From Nipponacmea schrenckii (lineage: Eukaryota > Mollusca > Gastropoda > Lottiidae), in NCBI GenBank assembly GCA_030562195.1, contig CM060200.1:1736001-1800000 (forward strand): 64,000 nucleotides of DNA. The letters are read 5' to 3'. This document shows positions 23,013-33,696 of this stretch, one piece after another. The number at the start of each line of letters is the position of its first letter. Position 1 is the stretch's first letter. Both the position numbers and the translations under genes were made by a program. The notes beneath the pieces are model-generated. The model was not told the origin of the DNA, did not search any database, and saw only the letters and a program-made list of their open reading frames with translations.

Positions 23013-24279
23013 TGCTCCGGCTATCAAGTTCAAGAACGCAAAAGTGCAAAAAGAGATGAACAGACATGAACAGAGTGAAGAAAGAAACAAAGAAAAGCGT
23101 CTGAGATGACCAGTGTAAAATTATTCGTCTTTGTCCCACCATGACTGTAATAGAAATATAATAGCCTTCATTTATTTACTGATTAAAATCAATCAATCAT
23201 TATTATTGATCTTTTCCAATCAACAACGTCAACTGATCAGATCTTTTATTGAATATATCCTATCTGAGTGACAGTAAATCGTAAAGCAGGCCGACAAGAC
23301 GGTGACAAATCTTATTATCCCTCAGTTAAAGAATAAAATAGCGAGTTAAGCTTCTAACAGTCGCCCCCTGCAGTTCAGACTATAGTTATCAACGGGTAAT
23401 AGTCGAGAAAATTAATTAGACCATACCGTTAAGTTGAATATTAGACGATCGTTAAAGACATAAAGGTATTAACACGTCTAATGATAAATCGGACTGTACA
23501 GTCTCGATTAAAGTCACCATAGCTCTTCTATACGACCTTTAATGGTACGCGATGTTGTCCAGTTTCCTTAATGATATTATAAGTTCACGGAAATTTTGAA
23601 TTTCCCCTATTTATAACGGAGTTGTCGAAGTCACAGGCCCTGTTATTACCGCACAAATAGATTGAAAGAATCACTAAGTCGTTTTGTTTTGAAAAACCTG
23701 AAAATTATGAATGAAATTGCTCGCCAGGTCGATTTAATTTTCATTTCAATGAAAGCATGTTAGTATGACTAGGTAGGTTCCTTCCAGACAATTTAAATAA
23801 AATCAGTAAGCGATAGATTTTTTCAAAATTTCAACAGAACAATCACATACAGGTAAAGTTTTAAATAAGCTTCTTTTCATTTATAACTTGTGACGCGTAT
23901 TAAATACCAAAATAGACACCATCTTCCCTTTTAAGCTTTTGAAGTTTAACAATTGATAGCGATATTGGTTAAATCAAGGGGGAGAATTCATCACAATTAT
24001 CCTGTACACTAATCCTATTAGTGGTTATTATTCTCCAAGATTTAAGCCGATTGTCTTCAGGTAGAAAACACAAAGACGCACAAAACATCGCTTGGTCGCA
24101 GAAACAATTCAGTTCTTTTCTTTATTCCTTGAATATTATTTAAAGAAGTCCTAAACGGAAAGGATTTCAAAAAATTATTCAAAAAATAAGATTGATTTAA
24201 AAGGGAATTGGTTATATATTAAAAATTAAATTTCATCAAACAAACAATATCATTCAAAATTTGTGTAAATTGCGGAAAC
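23013..24279. other. Intergenic, nothing recognised
   Basis: No gene or repeat family was identified. Confidence 0.35.
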
Positions 24280-24510
24280 GTTGTGTGTAATAAAACTTAG
24301 AAGTAGTATACCATATAAACTGATAATGACAGTGTAAATTGTTGAAACGTTATGTACTATAAAACATAGTAAAATATCGTGTAAATTGTTGAAACGTTGT
24401 TTACAATAAATCATAGTAAAAAAACAAATTTTTAAAAAAAAAAACCGTAAAATACCGTATAAACTGATGATGTCAATGTAAATTGTTGAAACGCAGTGTA
24501 CATGTATTCA
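24280..24510 (+). repeat. Tandem array C with GAAACGTTG core, degenerate
   Basis: About four diverged units. TGTAAATTGTTGAAACGTT recurs, followed by AATAAAAC-like and TAGAAGTAGTATACCATATA, then AACTGATAATGACAGTG. It is the forward-strand, decayed relative of the arrays at 52300 and 54370. Confidence 0.8.
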
Positions 24511-25054
24511 TATACCGTCATCATTTGAACACACTTCAGGGAAAAAATTTCCACTGAAACGTCAATCTAAAATTTCGTCAGTTTTACCTTATGAAGATGT
24601 GATGGATTAAATCCTAGAAATCGTCGAAATGTTTTAAATATGGAAATGAAGTCGGGATGTGTTAATATTAAGATTAGAATGACTTAGAATTGTAATCAGT
24701 AAAATTCTGGCGATGAATAATAGTTATCGGACCCCTGGGAATAATAGTTATCATGGCCCTGTGTACCCTAATTGTTAGCCTTTTCTAAGAAATTCATAAT
24801 GAATGCGTTCCTTCTGTCTGCGATTGAAAACTAAATGAATGAATGAAATGATTTTAAACTTGTATAAATTAAAGCTAAATACACACTATACCATTTGTAG
24901 AAGAACACGGTCAGAATCATCGCAAGGATATAGATGACTATATAGCTATAAATACAACTTAGTGTAGTATTCTAAAATAGCTCCGTGGGTGATTATCTAA
25001 ACTTCTTCCATCTATATTATTAAGTGGGTGTGTGTAATGTGGGGAGGGGGGTCT

Positions 25055-25265
25055 GTTGGTGGATCTTCTTTACTATCAGTGATGTAGGATGGATTGACTG
25101 GCATGCAAAAAACGTCTGGTCGTACGGATGGGACAAAAGGTAATTGCAAAAAGTGACGGCTAATGCCTCTGTCCCTCACTGCACCAAGTTTGGCATTGTC
25201 CGTCTTCATAAACCCATAGAGTGTAGAAGCGTATGGCGTAAAGCTCCATTCATTTCATTTCATTC
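25055..25265 (+). mobile_element. SINE S1, body and tail
   Basis: It reads TCAGTGATGTAGGATGGATT, AAAACGTCTGGTCGTACGGA, TGGGACAAAAGG, CTCACTGCACCAAGTTTGGC and CCGTCTTCATAAACCCATA. The tail GCTCCATTCATTTCATTTCA closes it. The tRNA head is missing. Confidence 0.8.
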
Positions 25266-26103
25266 CATTTATCGTCTGGAACATGGCCACCGTTTGGCTA
25301 ATAACTAAACAAGAACCATAGCCTATTCACAATCACGTCAGATCAGTCCAATTTATTGATATTTTAATTCGCCTGAAATTTTTACCAGAAGTGTAATAAG
25401 CGAGTTGATATTTCTCCGTCTGTTTTAATGAATCCTGACAGAAATCAAATGTATCCTCTCTCAATCTCCAGCCCGGGTCCAGGGACACAGAACAAATAGT
25501 TTAAACGGCGAATTACTCGAGATTCAGGTCCCTAAACGACGGCAAATCATGATCTATCATTCTTCTGAATGAGTTGAAATAAACTGAAATATTAAAACGG
25601 GAAGAGCTAAAGAAGGGGAATAATTCAGAATGTTTAGTTTGAGCGGCTCGAGGGATTCGACTATTCCAAACAACTCTAATGAAACATGTTCTCGTCGTGA
25701 ACGGCACGTGTCCAAAAATCAAATGAACACAATGCGAGGAGTGTGGAAGTGATAAAGTGTTGCATTGCCAATGCTCTAGAGTCATGTTTTGAGTCGGTAT
25801 TATATGAATAGCTCGATTAGATTGATATTAAACTTTTCAAATCATGTGTGTAATTGTTGCCAATCACTTCCCTGTCTCAGTACATTCGATTCTTTCTATC
25901 GAACTGAGCTCTGAGAAAATATCTCTAAATCCTCACAAGGCGTTAGAATTTCACGCAAAAAATAGATCTCTTCCAGAAAGATAGAAAAGAGAGTATCAAC
26001 TATATTTTTCAAGGATAACAACTTCGGTTCACATTTAACGATCATTTGTACCCTATTCTTTAAATGGCATTTAGTAAGGGTGTTTGATAAAAAAAACACA
26101 ACT
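25266..26103. other. Intergenic, nothing recognised
   Basis: The segment 25440-25800 is less AT-rich than its surroundings but has no convincing coding frame. Confidence 0.35.
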
Positions 26104-26226
26104 ATTACGGAATACAATTACTAACTTTATTTGAGCGACGTTTCAACCATTCATTGCTTAATAAAGACTAGAGAGCGCTGGTTGAAACGTCGCTCAATTA
26201 AAAGTTAGTACTTGTATTCCATAACA
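26104..26226. repeat. Inverted repeat: two core copies facing each other
   Basis: Arms of about 45 bp (26104-26149 and 26179-26226) pair around a 29-base spacer. Each arm holds TGAGCGACGTTTCAACCA or its complement and GGAATACAA at the outer end. The right arm reads GTTGAAACGTCGCTCAATTA and then AAAGTTAGTACTTGTATTCC, the same order as in the tandem arrays. Confidence 0.8.
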
Positions 26227-26435
26227 ATTTGTTTATTTTATTATTACTACCAGCTGGTTCTTGACCCAACCTCTTGGCATTGATATTTCCTGGATTATCC
26301 GTACCCATTTACATCTTGGTGGACTAGAATTGTGAGTGAAGATGACTTATTCACGGTCATTTCAAGGATTTTCACGACTATCGAGTAGAGGTGGGCGTAT
26401 TCCAACCTGAAAGACAAAAAGGTTGACACAAGGTA

Positions 26436-26696
26436 TTACTTGGAGGTAAGGTAACTTGTAGGTAAGGTAACTTGGAGGTAAGGTAACTTGGAGGTAAGGT
26501 AACTTGGAGGTAAGGTAACTTGTAGGTAAGGTAACTTGGAGGTAAGGTAACTTGGAGGTAAGGTAACTTGGAGGTAAGGTAACTTGAAGTAAGGTAACTT
26601 GGAGGTAAGGTAACTTGGCGGTAAGGTTACTTGGAGGTAAGGTAACTTGGAGGTAAGGTAACTTGTAGGTAAGGAAACTTGGAGGTAATAAGGAAT
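26436..26696 (+). repeat. 16-bp minisatellite (about 16 copies)
   Basis: The unit is GGTAAGGTAACTTGGA. Every copy contains GTAAGGTAACTT. The open minus-strand frame across it (26362-26748) is only translated repeat. Confidence 0.95.
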
Positions 26697-27289
26697 AGTA
26701 CCTAAACAACCACACTCTCCTCATATACCTTAAAACGTAATACTCCATTTAATTCAAGAGTATTTGCAAGGAAACATTGGACGGTTATATCAGAAATATA
26801 TACCAAGGTTTGTCCTGTTTTTGGGATGTCCGCCATATCGTTAAACTGTGACTCTACGGTGAGAATGATCATTTTAATTTTGATTGTAGGAATGTGAATT
26901 GACGATTGGTTTTATGGAAGAACACGACTATTACACTCCGGTTTGAATAGAGGGTAAATTAGTCGAGTTAATATTGAACACGTTTAGAAGTCATTCTGGA
27001 TTTTCAGATCTCTTGTCCAGCACGATACAAATTATTCCTTTTAACTGCTGGGTAAAATAGAACTCAATTCTCGTATTATCCTGGAAGTTATTCCTGGAAG
27101 CCTGTTATTTATCTTAGACTATTCCACCTCAGATTAATTGATATTTCTACTTAATTTATTATATCTCCAACGTTTAGTCGTAATTGATTCCCAGTCTAAT
27201 TGGACATATTATACTTTTAAGTTGTTATACAGTGTAATACAAATACAGCTTACTCTTAGAGGTTTTATTATAAAACGGTAAAAAAAGAC
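26697..27289. other. Intergenic, nothing recognised
   Basis: There is a possible S1 tail remnant at about 26728-26752. Nothing else was recognised. Confidence 0.3.
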
Positions 27290-27522
27290 GAAGGACCGAC
27301 ATGGAAAAAGTGTCTAGTCGTTCGTACGGGACAATAAACCGGAGGTCACATGTGCTACAGGCTGTGCACGTTAAAGATCCCTTGACGTTTAGAAATCGCT
27401 AAAAGAGTACGCTTATGCCGCTGTCTTGGTACTGCTTCCCTCATTGCACACTGCATGGCGTTTCATATCTTCATTAGCCAGTAAGATTAGCACGTAAATT
27501 CCATTCATTTTATTTCATTTAT
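27290..27522 (+). mobile_element. SINE S1, body and tail
   Basis: It reads GACCGACATGGAAAAAGTGT, GGGACAATAAACCGGAGGTC, CACGTTAAAGATCCCTTGAC, TCATTGCACACTGCATGGCG and ATTCCATTCATTTTATTTCA. A second, reversed tail fragment follows at 27570-27610. Confidence 0.85.
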
Positions 27523-27654
27523 AAGACGGTATTGAATTAAAATTTAAGATTTTCCTACTTAGATTATATCATGAAATGAAATGGAGTTGTACGTCCTATT
27601 GTCCTATTGTCTTGGAACGTTGGTAAATCGGTCTTATGATGCAAAAAAGCATTT

Positions 27655-27815
27655 AACAGGAACCTTATTCTCGAAAATCTAACAAAGATAAATTCAAAAT
27701 TTTAAGATACGCAGTAATCTCATAGGATATTAAACCTAATTTTAAAATCGATTTTAGTGATTGATCAATCAGATGAAATTGTTTTAAGTTAAATGTTTGA
27801 GAAGGCCCTTGTTGG
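27655..27815 (+). mobile_element. MITE-B copy
   Basis: It contains AAGATACGCAGTAATCTCAT, then TTTTAGTGATTGATCAATCA and a GTTTTAAGTTAA end, matching the order of the other MITE-B copies. Confidence 0.6.
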
Positions 27816-28217
27816 TTGTAATATATGGACATAAAATTAGATGATTTTTCTGCTATTTATTCTGATGTCGCACACGTTTAAATGCAAAAAAGTCCCCTTA
27901 AATTCATGTTAATTCCTATTTTTATTAAAATTTCGGATGTGTTGAAAACGTAAATAAGCACTTTATAAAGCGGCTCGTATTACATCTTGATTCTTAGTTC
28001 GCGAATGAAGATACGAGTCAGGCCAAGGTGTCGTCAGCGTAGGAGTTGAAAAGAGTAAAATTGTAGAAAATTACAGTCGATAACCATCTTTAAAAGTTAT
28101 TTATGTAAAATGTTATTTAAAAAAATGAAGTGAGTTCAAGTAAAAAATAAAAAGTCGCTTTGAGAAATGTAATCTAGTTAGTAACGTATGTAGGACACAT
28201 TAGGTGAGATAGTAGAA

Positions 28218-28550
28218 ATAAAATGAATGGAGTTTTACTTCTTACTCTTCTGCACCTTATGCGCTAATGAAGACGTCCTACTCTTCTGCACCTAATGAAG
28301 ACGTCCTACTCTTCTGCACCTAATGAAGATGTCCTACTCTTCTGCACCTTATGGGCTAATGAAGACGTCCTACTCTTCTGCACCAAATGAAGACGTCCTA
28401 CTCCTCTGCACCTAATGAAGACGTCCTACTCTTCTGCACCTTATGGGCTAATGAAGACGTCCTACTCTTCTGCACCTAATGAAGACGTCCTACTCTTCTG
28501 CACCTAATGAAGACGTCTTACTCTTCTGCGCCTTATGGGCTAATGAAGAT
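28218..28550 (-). repeat. SINE S1 tail expanded into a tandem array
   Basis: A reversed S1 tail (AATGAATGGAGTTTTACTTC) is followed by about ten copies of TGAAGACGTCCTACTCTTCT with GCACCT. Some units are 28 bp and others 36 bp with TTATGGGCTA inserted. The unit is the terminal part of the SINE body, so the array grew from a SINE insertion. Confidence 0.9.
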
Positions 28551-29399
28551 GGAGGGAGCAGAGCCGGGGACACAAAACTTTCTAAGGGGAGGGGTGGGGA
28601 ACTCACTTCTTTCACCTTACAAAATGATATACAATTGGGATGTTTTTTTTTCACCAAGACCCTGATCTTCTGTATAAACACATATTAAATGTGGTTTAAA
28701 TATGAAGTTCCTTAAAGTTTGCTCATTTCGTTGACCTTTGCTGAGATTAAAGCCACGAAAGAAAGCCTGAAACCAAAGTGAAGTGTGTATTTAATAATGC
28801 CGATCTTTGGGAGATAAAAATCGCACATTGAGACAAATTGCCTCAAGTTGATTTTTTGTATAAAAATTGATTAAATTATATTTGATTCGTATAGAAAATA
28901 ATCAGATTTACCTGAACAATTAAATCCTGCGCACCTGATACCCAATTGTTCCAAGATTTCAATTGTTTCATGTTTATTTGTAGAAGAAAACGAATTGATT
29001 AATGATCTCCGATATCTTCCTACACTCTTAGATTTTCTCTGGTAGAAATACAGGCAAACTGGTACCCATAAAACCTTCCCTGTTTTTTAAATATATAATA
29101 TTTATTTTATTATAAAATTCTGTACTTGCAAGATATTTCCGTCAATTATATATAGTCAATCCAAAGACTGGCAAAACTTTTCAACTTATCTCTACTGAAA
29201 AGTTTACTACATCTATATATTTACTTCACAATATTTGTTTGTAAAAAATGCTTTAATCCTGTAACTGTTCTTTTAGTTGAATAGGAACTCGTTACTTCAA
29301 TCGCCCCTATCTCTATTCTACCCTCATCACACATCAACATAAATACAACACATAAATATTTTGTGTAGCCTACTCTTTTCCCATATCATCTATTGTATT
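28551..29399. other. Intergenic, nothing recognised
   Basis: No gene or repeat family was identified. Confidence 0.35.
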
Positions 29400-29795
29400 G
29401 TCCCCATGGGCTGATGGACGGGAGTATGTTCTTGTATATTGGACTAATTCTGACCCGTGTAAAATAAAGAGTCTATGTTTGTCTCTTTGGGCTGATGTTG
29501 AACGGGAGCACGTTCTTCTGTATTAGATCTAATTCTGACCCACGTAAAAAAACAGTTTGTTTGTCTCCATGGACTGAATGTTCGACAAGACCTTGTGTAT
29601 TAGATCTAATTTTGATCCATGTAAAATAAACATTCTATGTTTGCCCACATGGGCTGAATGTTAGACAAGACCATGTCCTTGTGCATTGAACCTAATTCTG
29701 ACCCATGAAAGATTCTATGTTTGCCCACATGGGCTGAATGTTAGACAAGACCATTTCCTTGTGCATTGGACCTAATTCTGACCCATGTCGAGTCT
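29400..29795 (+). repeat. About 60-65 bp tandem repeat (5-6 copies)
   Basis: The unit includes GCCCACATGGGCTGAATGTT, AGACAAGACCATGTCCTTGT and ATTGGACCTAATTCTGACCC. The outer copies are diverged and the inner ones are close. Confidence 0.85.
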
Positions 29796-32759
29796 ATTAT
29801 TATTACGATCTAAATCATTGTTAGACATTTAAAAGTATTACTGCACATTAAGAAACAACATTTATTATGGGTATAGCTTAATAATTGTTGCCTCTTAACT
29901 ATATAAACACATTGAACACACAAATTTTACAGTGTATATCTTGTGTTATTTTCCAGTCAATAAATGATAATATTTCTCTTTTTAATCTGTTCGAGTTGAT
30001 ATTAAACCTGGTTAAATATTGCCGTTTTTTCAACCACGTGATTTATGAGATTCACAAGTTTCTTCACAATTTGCATTTTTATCAGTTGTGAAAAAATATG
30101 CAAGTGTTTTCTGATGATTAGGATTTAGGAGAGAAATGGTGCAAAAACGCAACCAAAAGTAAAAGATTCTAGAATCGAAATCCTAATTGCAAATTTTTAG
30201 TATTGACGCCCTTGAAAGCCATAAAAAAATTTCCCTCATTGCACAGTGCACGACGTTGTCGTCTTCAATAACCAGGTGCAGAAAAATATAATTTTATTTT
30301 GAAAATAATTAATACAAACGATTTGTCAACAACCCGACAATAATTCTCTAGTCATATTAGGTATTTCTAAAGGCTGGGAATACGATGATACGGTGGTAAT
30401 TATGGCCTCATATCTATATGCATACAAAGGCTACCAGTAAATTATTTACTAATAACTCACTCAACCGAAACGAAATGATAAAATCTACACGACTAATTGT
30501 ATGGGAAAACTTAAAATTTGTAACTGATATTATTTTATCAAAAAAAGAAAACGAATAATCTTTAACAAATAAACAGGCTTTTATGATTTTCAACAAAAAC
30601 ATTTCGTTTCGTAATTACCGTATGTGACAGGCCTGGGTCAAAAATCAAAATAAACGATTTAATGGGGTTGTCAATTTAGCAGACGATTTCCGCTTTTAGC
30701 CGTTGACTCTATCGCATCAGCCTAGCCAAGTGTAAATATAATGAAACTCGCCGTCAGAAATATGAATTGATGTTATGTTAGAAAGGTTTTAAGGGTTTTG
30801 CTTATGATTTTCATCTCTCGACGTGAATAGGTAAATTACGATAATGTTCTTTAAAATCACGACAGCGTAAAAACAGCATCGCTTTAATCGGTGGTTGTTA
30901 GATAACACCACGCTTCACTGGCTAGTAATACACCTAGCACAGGTGAGACGCAAATATCAACATCCAAATCAACGTTCATCAATTTTAATCGCAAAACGAA
31001 ATAGGTAAGTGAAAATTTATTATTCAATTTTATCGAATTATAACTTTTTTTTTCAAATCTTAAATATTAAATTGAAATGTTAAAAACCTAATCATATAAA
31101 AAGTGGTATTTTTATTAAAATTTTGTAAAATCATTCAAAAATTTGAAATTTGTAAGGAATGTTGATTCCACAATAAAATCTCTAATTCGATTTAAAAAAA
31201 AAGATTTATCTAAAGTGGTCGATAAGTAACAATGAAGTTTCTGATGAAAGATTTATTTAAAATTCAATTTGTAAAGGTGAACACAGGTGTAACTGTTATA
31301 GGACGAAAATGTCATTTAGAATTCCAGGCGCAAAATAAAATTTCAGTTTTTAAATGTATCCTACAAAATTACCTAATAATTTAGTAAAATATTCGTGCAG
31401 CCAAAAATTGAGTAAGAGGGAATACGTCCTGAATTTATTTGGAATTGTTTGATAAGATTTTCCAAGATGTGGATACTGTAAGAGTTTACGCTTAACAGAA
31501 TACAGTCACTATCTAAAAAGCAGCTAAAAATTCGTAATGGTCTTTACGATAATATACGCCATAAAATGCTTTGTTTCAGCAGAATTGCAGGAACAACAGA
31601 GGTCTAGTTGTAAGTCGGTACCCGATACATAAAAATAGTTTAGAAAACCTCTTTACAACTCCTTTATGATTACTCATTATATTCCTAATGACAGTGTGAG
31701 AACCACATCGAAACGTCGAAAACAATAAATATTCTAGAAATATCCATCCTTAATCCTTTTTTTATCTATTCCTTTGCTTCTGATTTGCCATTGAAGGATC
31801 ACTTCCTTTAACATTCTTGTTAATATGTTACTAAACCTGCATATTGCTTAAACTTATAATAACTAATGAGAAAATGGAAAAGAAAGAGATTTCTTTACAA
31901 GGTTAACAGGCGGAAACTGATTACCAACTAGTCCTTGGTTTAGATCTGTCCCGAAAATTTGTACTCATTTACATTTGGGTCGACAGGTATAATTACAATA
32001 GATGGCGATTATTTACAAAATTTGTGAGTTAAACTAAATTCAAAAATTTTCCAAAATTTGTATGTAATTACTCAAATTGCATCGATAATTTTCTCCCTTA
32101 ATCTGAGCACATTGTCAAAATTTAACAAGCGGTTAAATCACTCAAATATTGTTTACCTTTTGAATCCTGTAGTAGATAATGATATATTGATAATCAAACG
32201 CGCACCTGCCACTATAGCCTATATACTCTAGAAGACGTTATCTTCAGATAATTATAATAATTAGACCACAATTAAATTCTCTATCGCCTGTTAATTTCAG
32301 TTGGATGTTATGGTAAGATTTGACTCCGTTGTGTTTAAAACTTGATAAAAAAAAAGACATTATTTATAATTCAAACAATAAATCTGATTTGAGTTTTTAT
32401 AATTTAGAATGAGATTAAGGTCTGAATTATTCTGGAGTTTAGCTAGGTCTGGTAACAAACGCCCATAATATGAGGCGAATATCAGGAGTTATGGGGCAGG
32501 GCAACTCAAAACAATTCATCGTGCCCCCAACTATCAATACGGTCTTTTCATCCAAACAATTTAGTGTGGCCATTTTTGTCTAAGCGCATCCGTCCACATT
32601 ATCCCAAACAGACGCTGATAACATGGGCGTAAAACTGCATTTCTTTCTAAGAGCACAATCGACGATATTTCCCTCTTATTTCTTCAGTACCAAGAGATTG
32701 ATAAAAGTTATCACTAACAAGACTCCTCATATCGAAAAACAATTCGTTAATTCACACTA
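29796..32759. other. Intergenic; S1 remnants and one core copy
   Basis: SINE S1 remnants lie near 30220-30285 and 32613-32655. A single core copy lies at 31685-31740: GTGTG, loop AGAAC, CACAT, then CGAAACGTCG and AATAAATATTC. No gene was recognised. Confidence 0.4.
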
Positions 32760-33022
32760 TTTCTGGCTAGTTCCACCTCGCAGACATTTGATTGACAGCT
32801 AGTATGGATGGAAGCAGCCAATAAGACATATTCTCATCGTTATCGATTTTAGAAGGTCACGCCCCCGCTGTTCATCTATCTCTAGTATTGTAATCGTAAT
32901 ATTCTAGCGATTGATTGAATCTGTCAGTGAAAATTAACTGCCGAGCTCCCAAACAAAACAGTCTAAACGTTTACCATATGCTTTAAGGCCCGACCGTTAT
33001 TAATTATTCTGCTCGGATTATT
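32760..33022 (+). promoter_or_regulatory. SKOR upstream region (candidate proximal regulatory DNA)
   Basis: This segment lies directly before the predicted TATA box. It is free of recognised repeats and has a more mixed composition than its surroundings (GACAGCTAGTATGGATGGAA, GGTCACGCCCCC, TTATCGAT). A regulatory role is inferred from position only. Confidence 0.3.
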
Positions 33023-33060
33023 TATAAAAGCCATCGCTCTGGTGTTATTCTGTTAGTCTG
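33023..33060 (+). promoter_or_regulatory. Predicted SKOR core promoter: TATA box and initiator
   Basis: TATAAAAG at 33023-33030 is followed 32 bases later by TTAGTC, whose A at 33055 fits an initiator. The spacing is that of a metazoan TATA promoter. It would give a 5' UTR of about 605 bases before the ATG at 33660 if there is no upstream intron. Confidence 0.5.
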
Positions 33061-33659
33061 TTGTTTGGTTTTGAAGGAATAATAGTCACAGTTTCTATAA
33101 CGGTTCATATTAATCATATTTCACTGCCCTTTGAATAATAATTTGATATTGGACTTATAGTGAATGCTGAATATATGCTATATCTGCATATGGACTGGTA
33201 TTGCTTCTTATATATTTAGTGATTCGTTGAAATTTGTGAACTATATTTTTCTTAATATTCAAAGAACAAATACCAAGAAGTTGATTAAACTTTTTAAAAC
33301 CTGAACCGGTCTAGAATTTGATATTTTAATATTATTCAAGTGATGCGTTAAACGTATTTGTTTAATTTTAAAGATTGGACACGTATTAAATTATTTATTT
33401 AAACAAGAACTGTTATTCTAGTGTATAGGTGTATTTGTTACCTGTAGAATAATTTGATATTGGACTGGTTATTTGATATTGGACTGGTATTAAAATTATA
33501 TTGTATATGACAATTATAACCCTGATATTGGACTGATGACGTGCTGTAATATTAATATTTATGCTATGGTATAATAGCGATATGGACAATAAACATCAGT
33601 AAATATTAAATACTGGTTAATAATTAACAAAGTAAAGTGTTAATTAATATTTCAAGATT

Positions 33660-33696
33660 ATGTTAAAAGAAGAAGTGAACGGTATAGATATTCAAG
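33660..33696 (+). CDS. SKOR: SKOR coding exon 1 (start codon exon)
   Basis: It encodes MLKEEVNGIDIQ and the first base of a Gly codon, then a gtaaat donor. The phase (1) matches the acceptor at 39875 exactly. An in-frame TAA at 33645-33647 rules out extension upstream. It lies about 600 bases after the predicted TATA promoter. The exon is short, so the call rests on start, donor, phase and promoter agreeing. Confidence 0.65.

Noticed and set aside
26362..26748. 128-codon minus-strand frame with LPYLQVT repeats
   Set aside because: It is produced by the 16-bp repeat GGTAAGGTAACTTGGA and has no partner exons.
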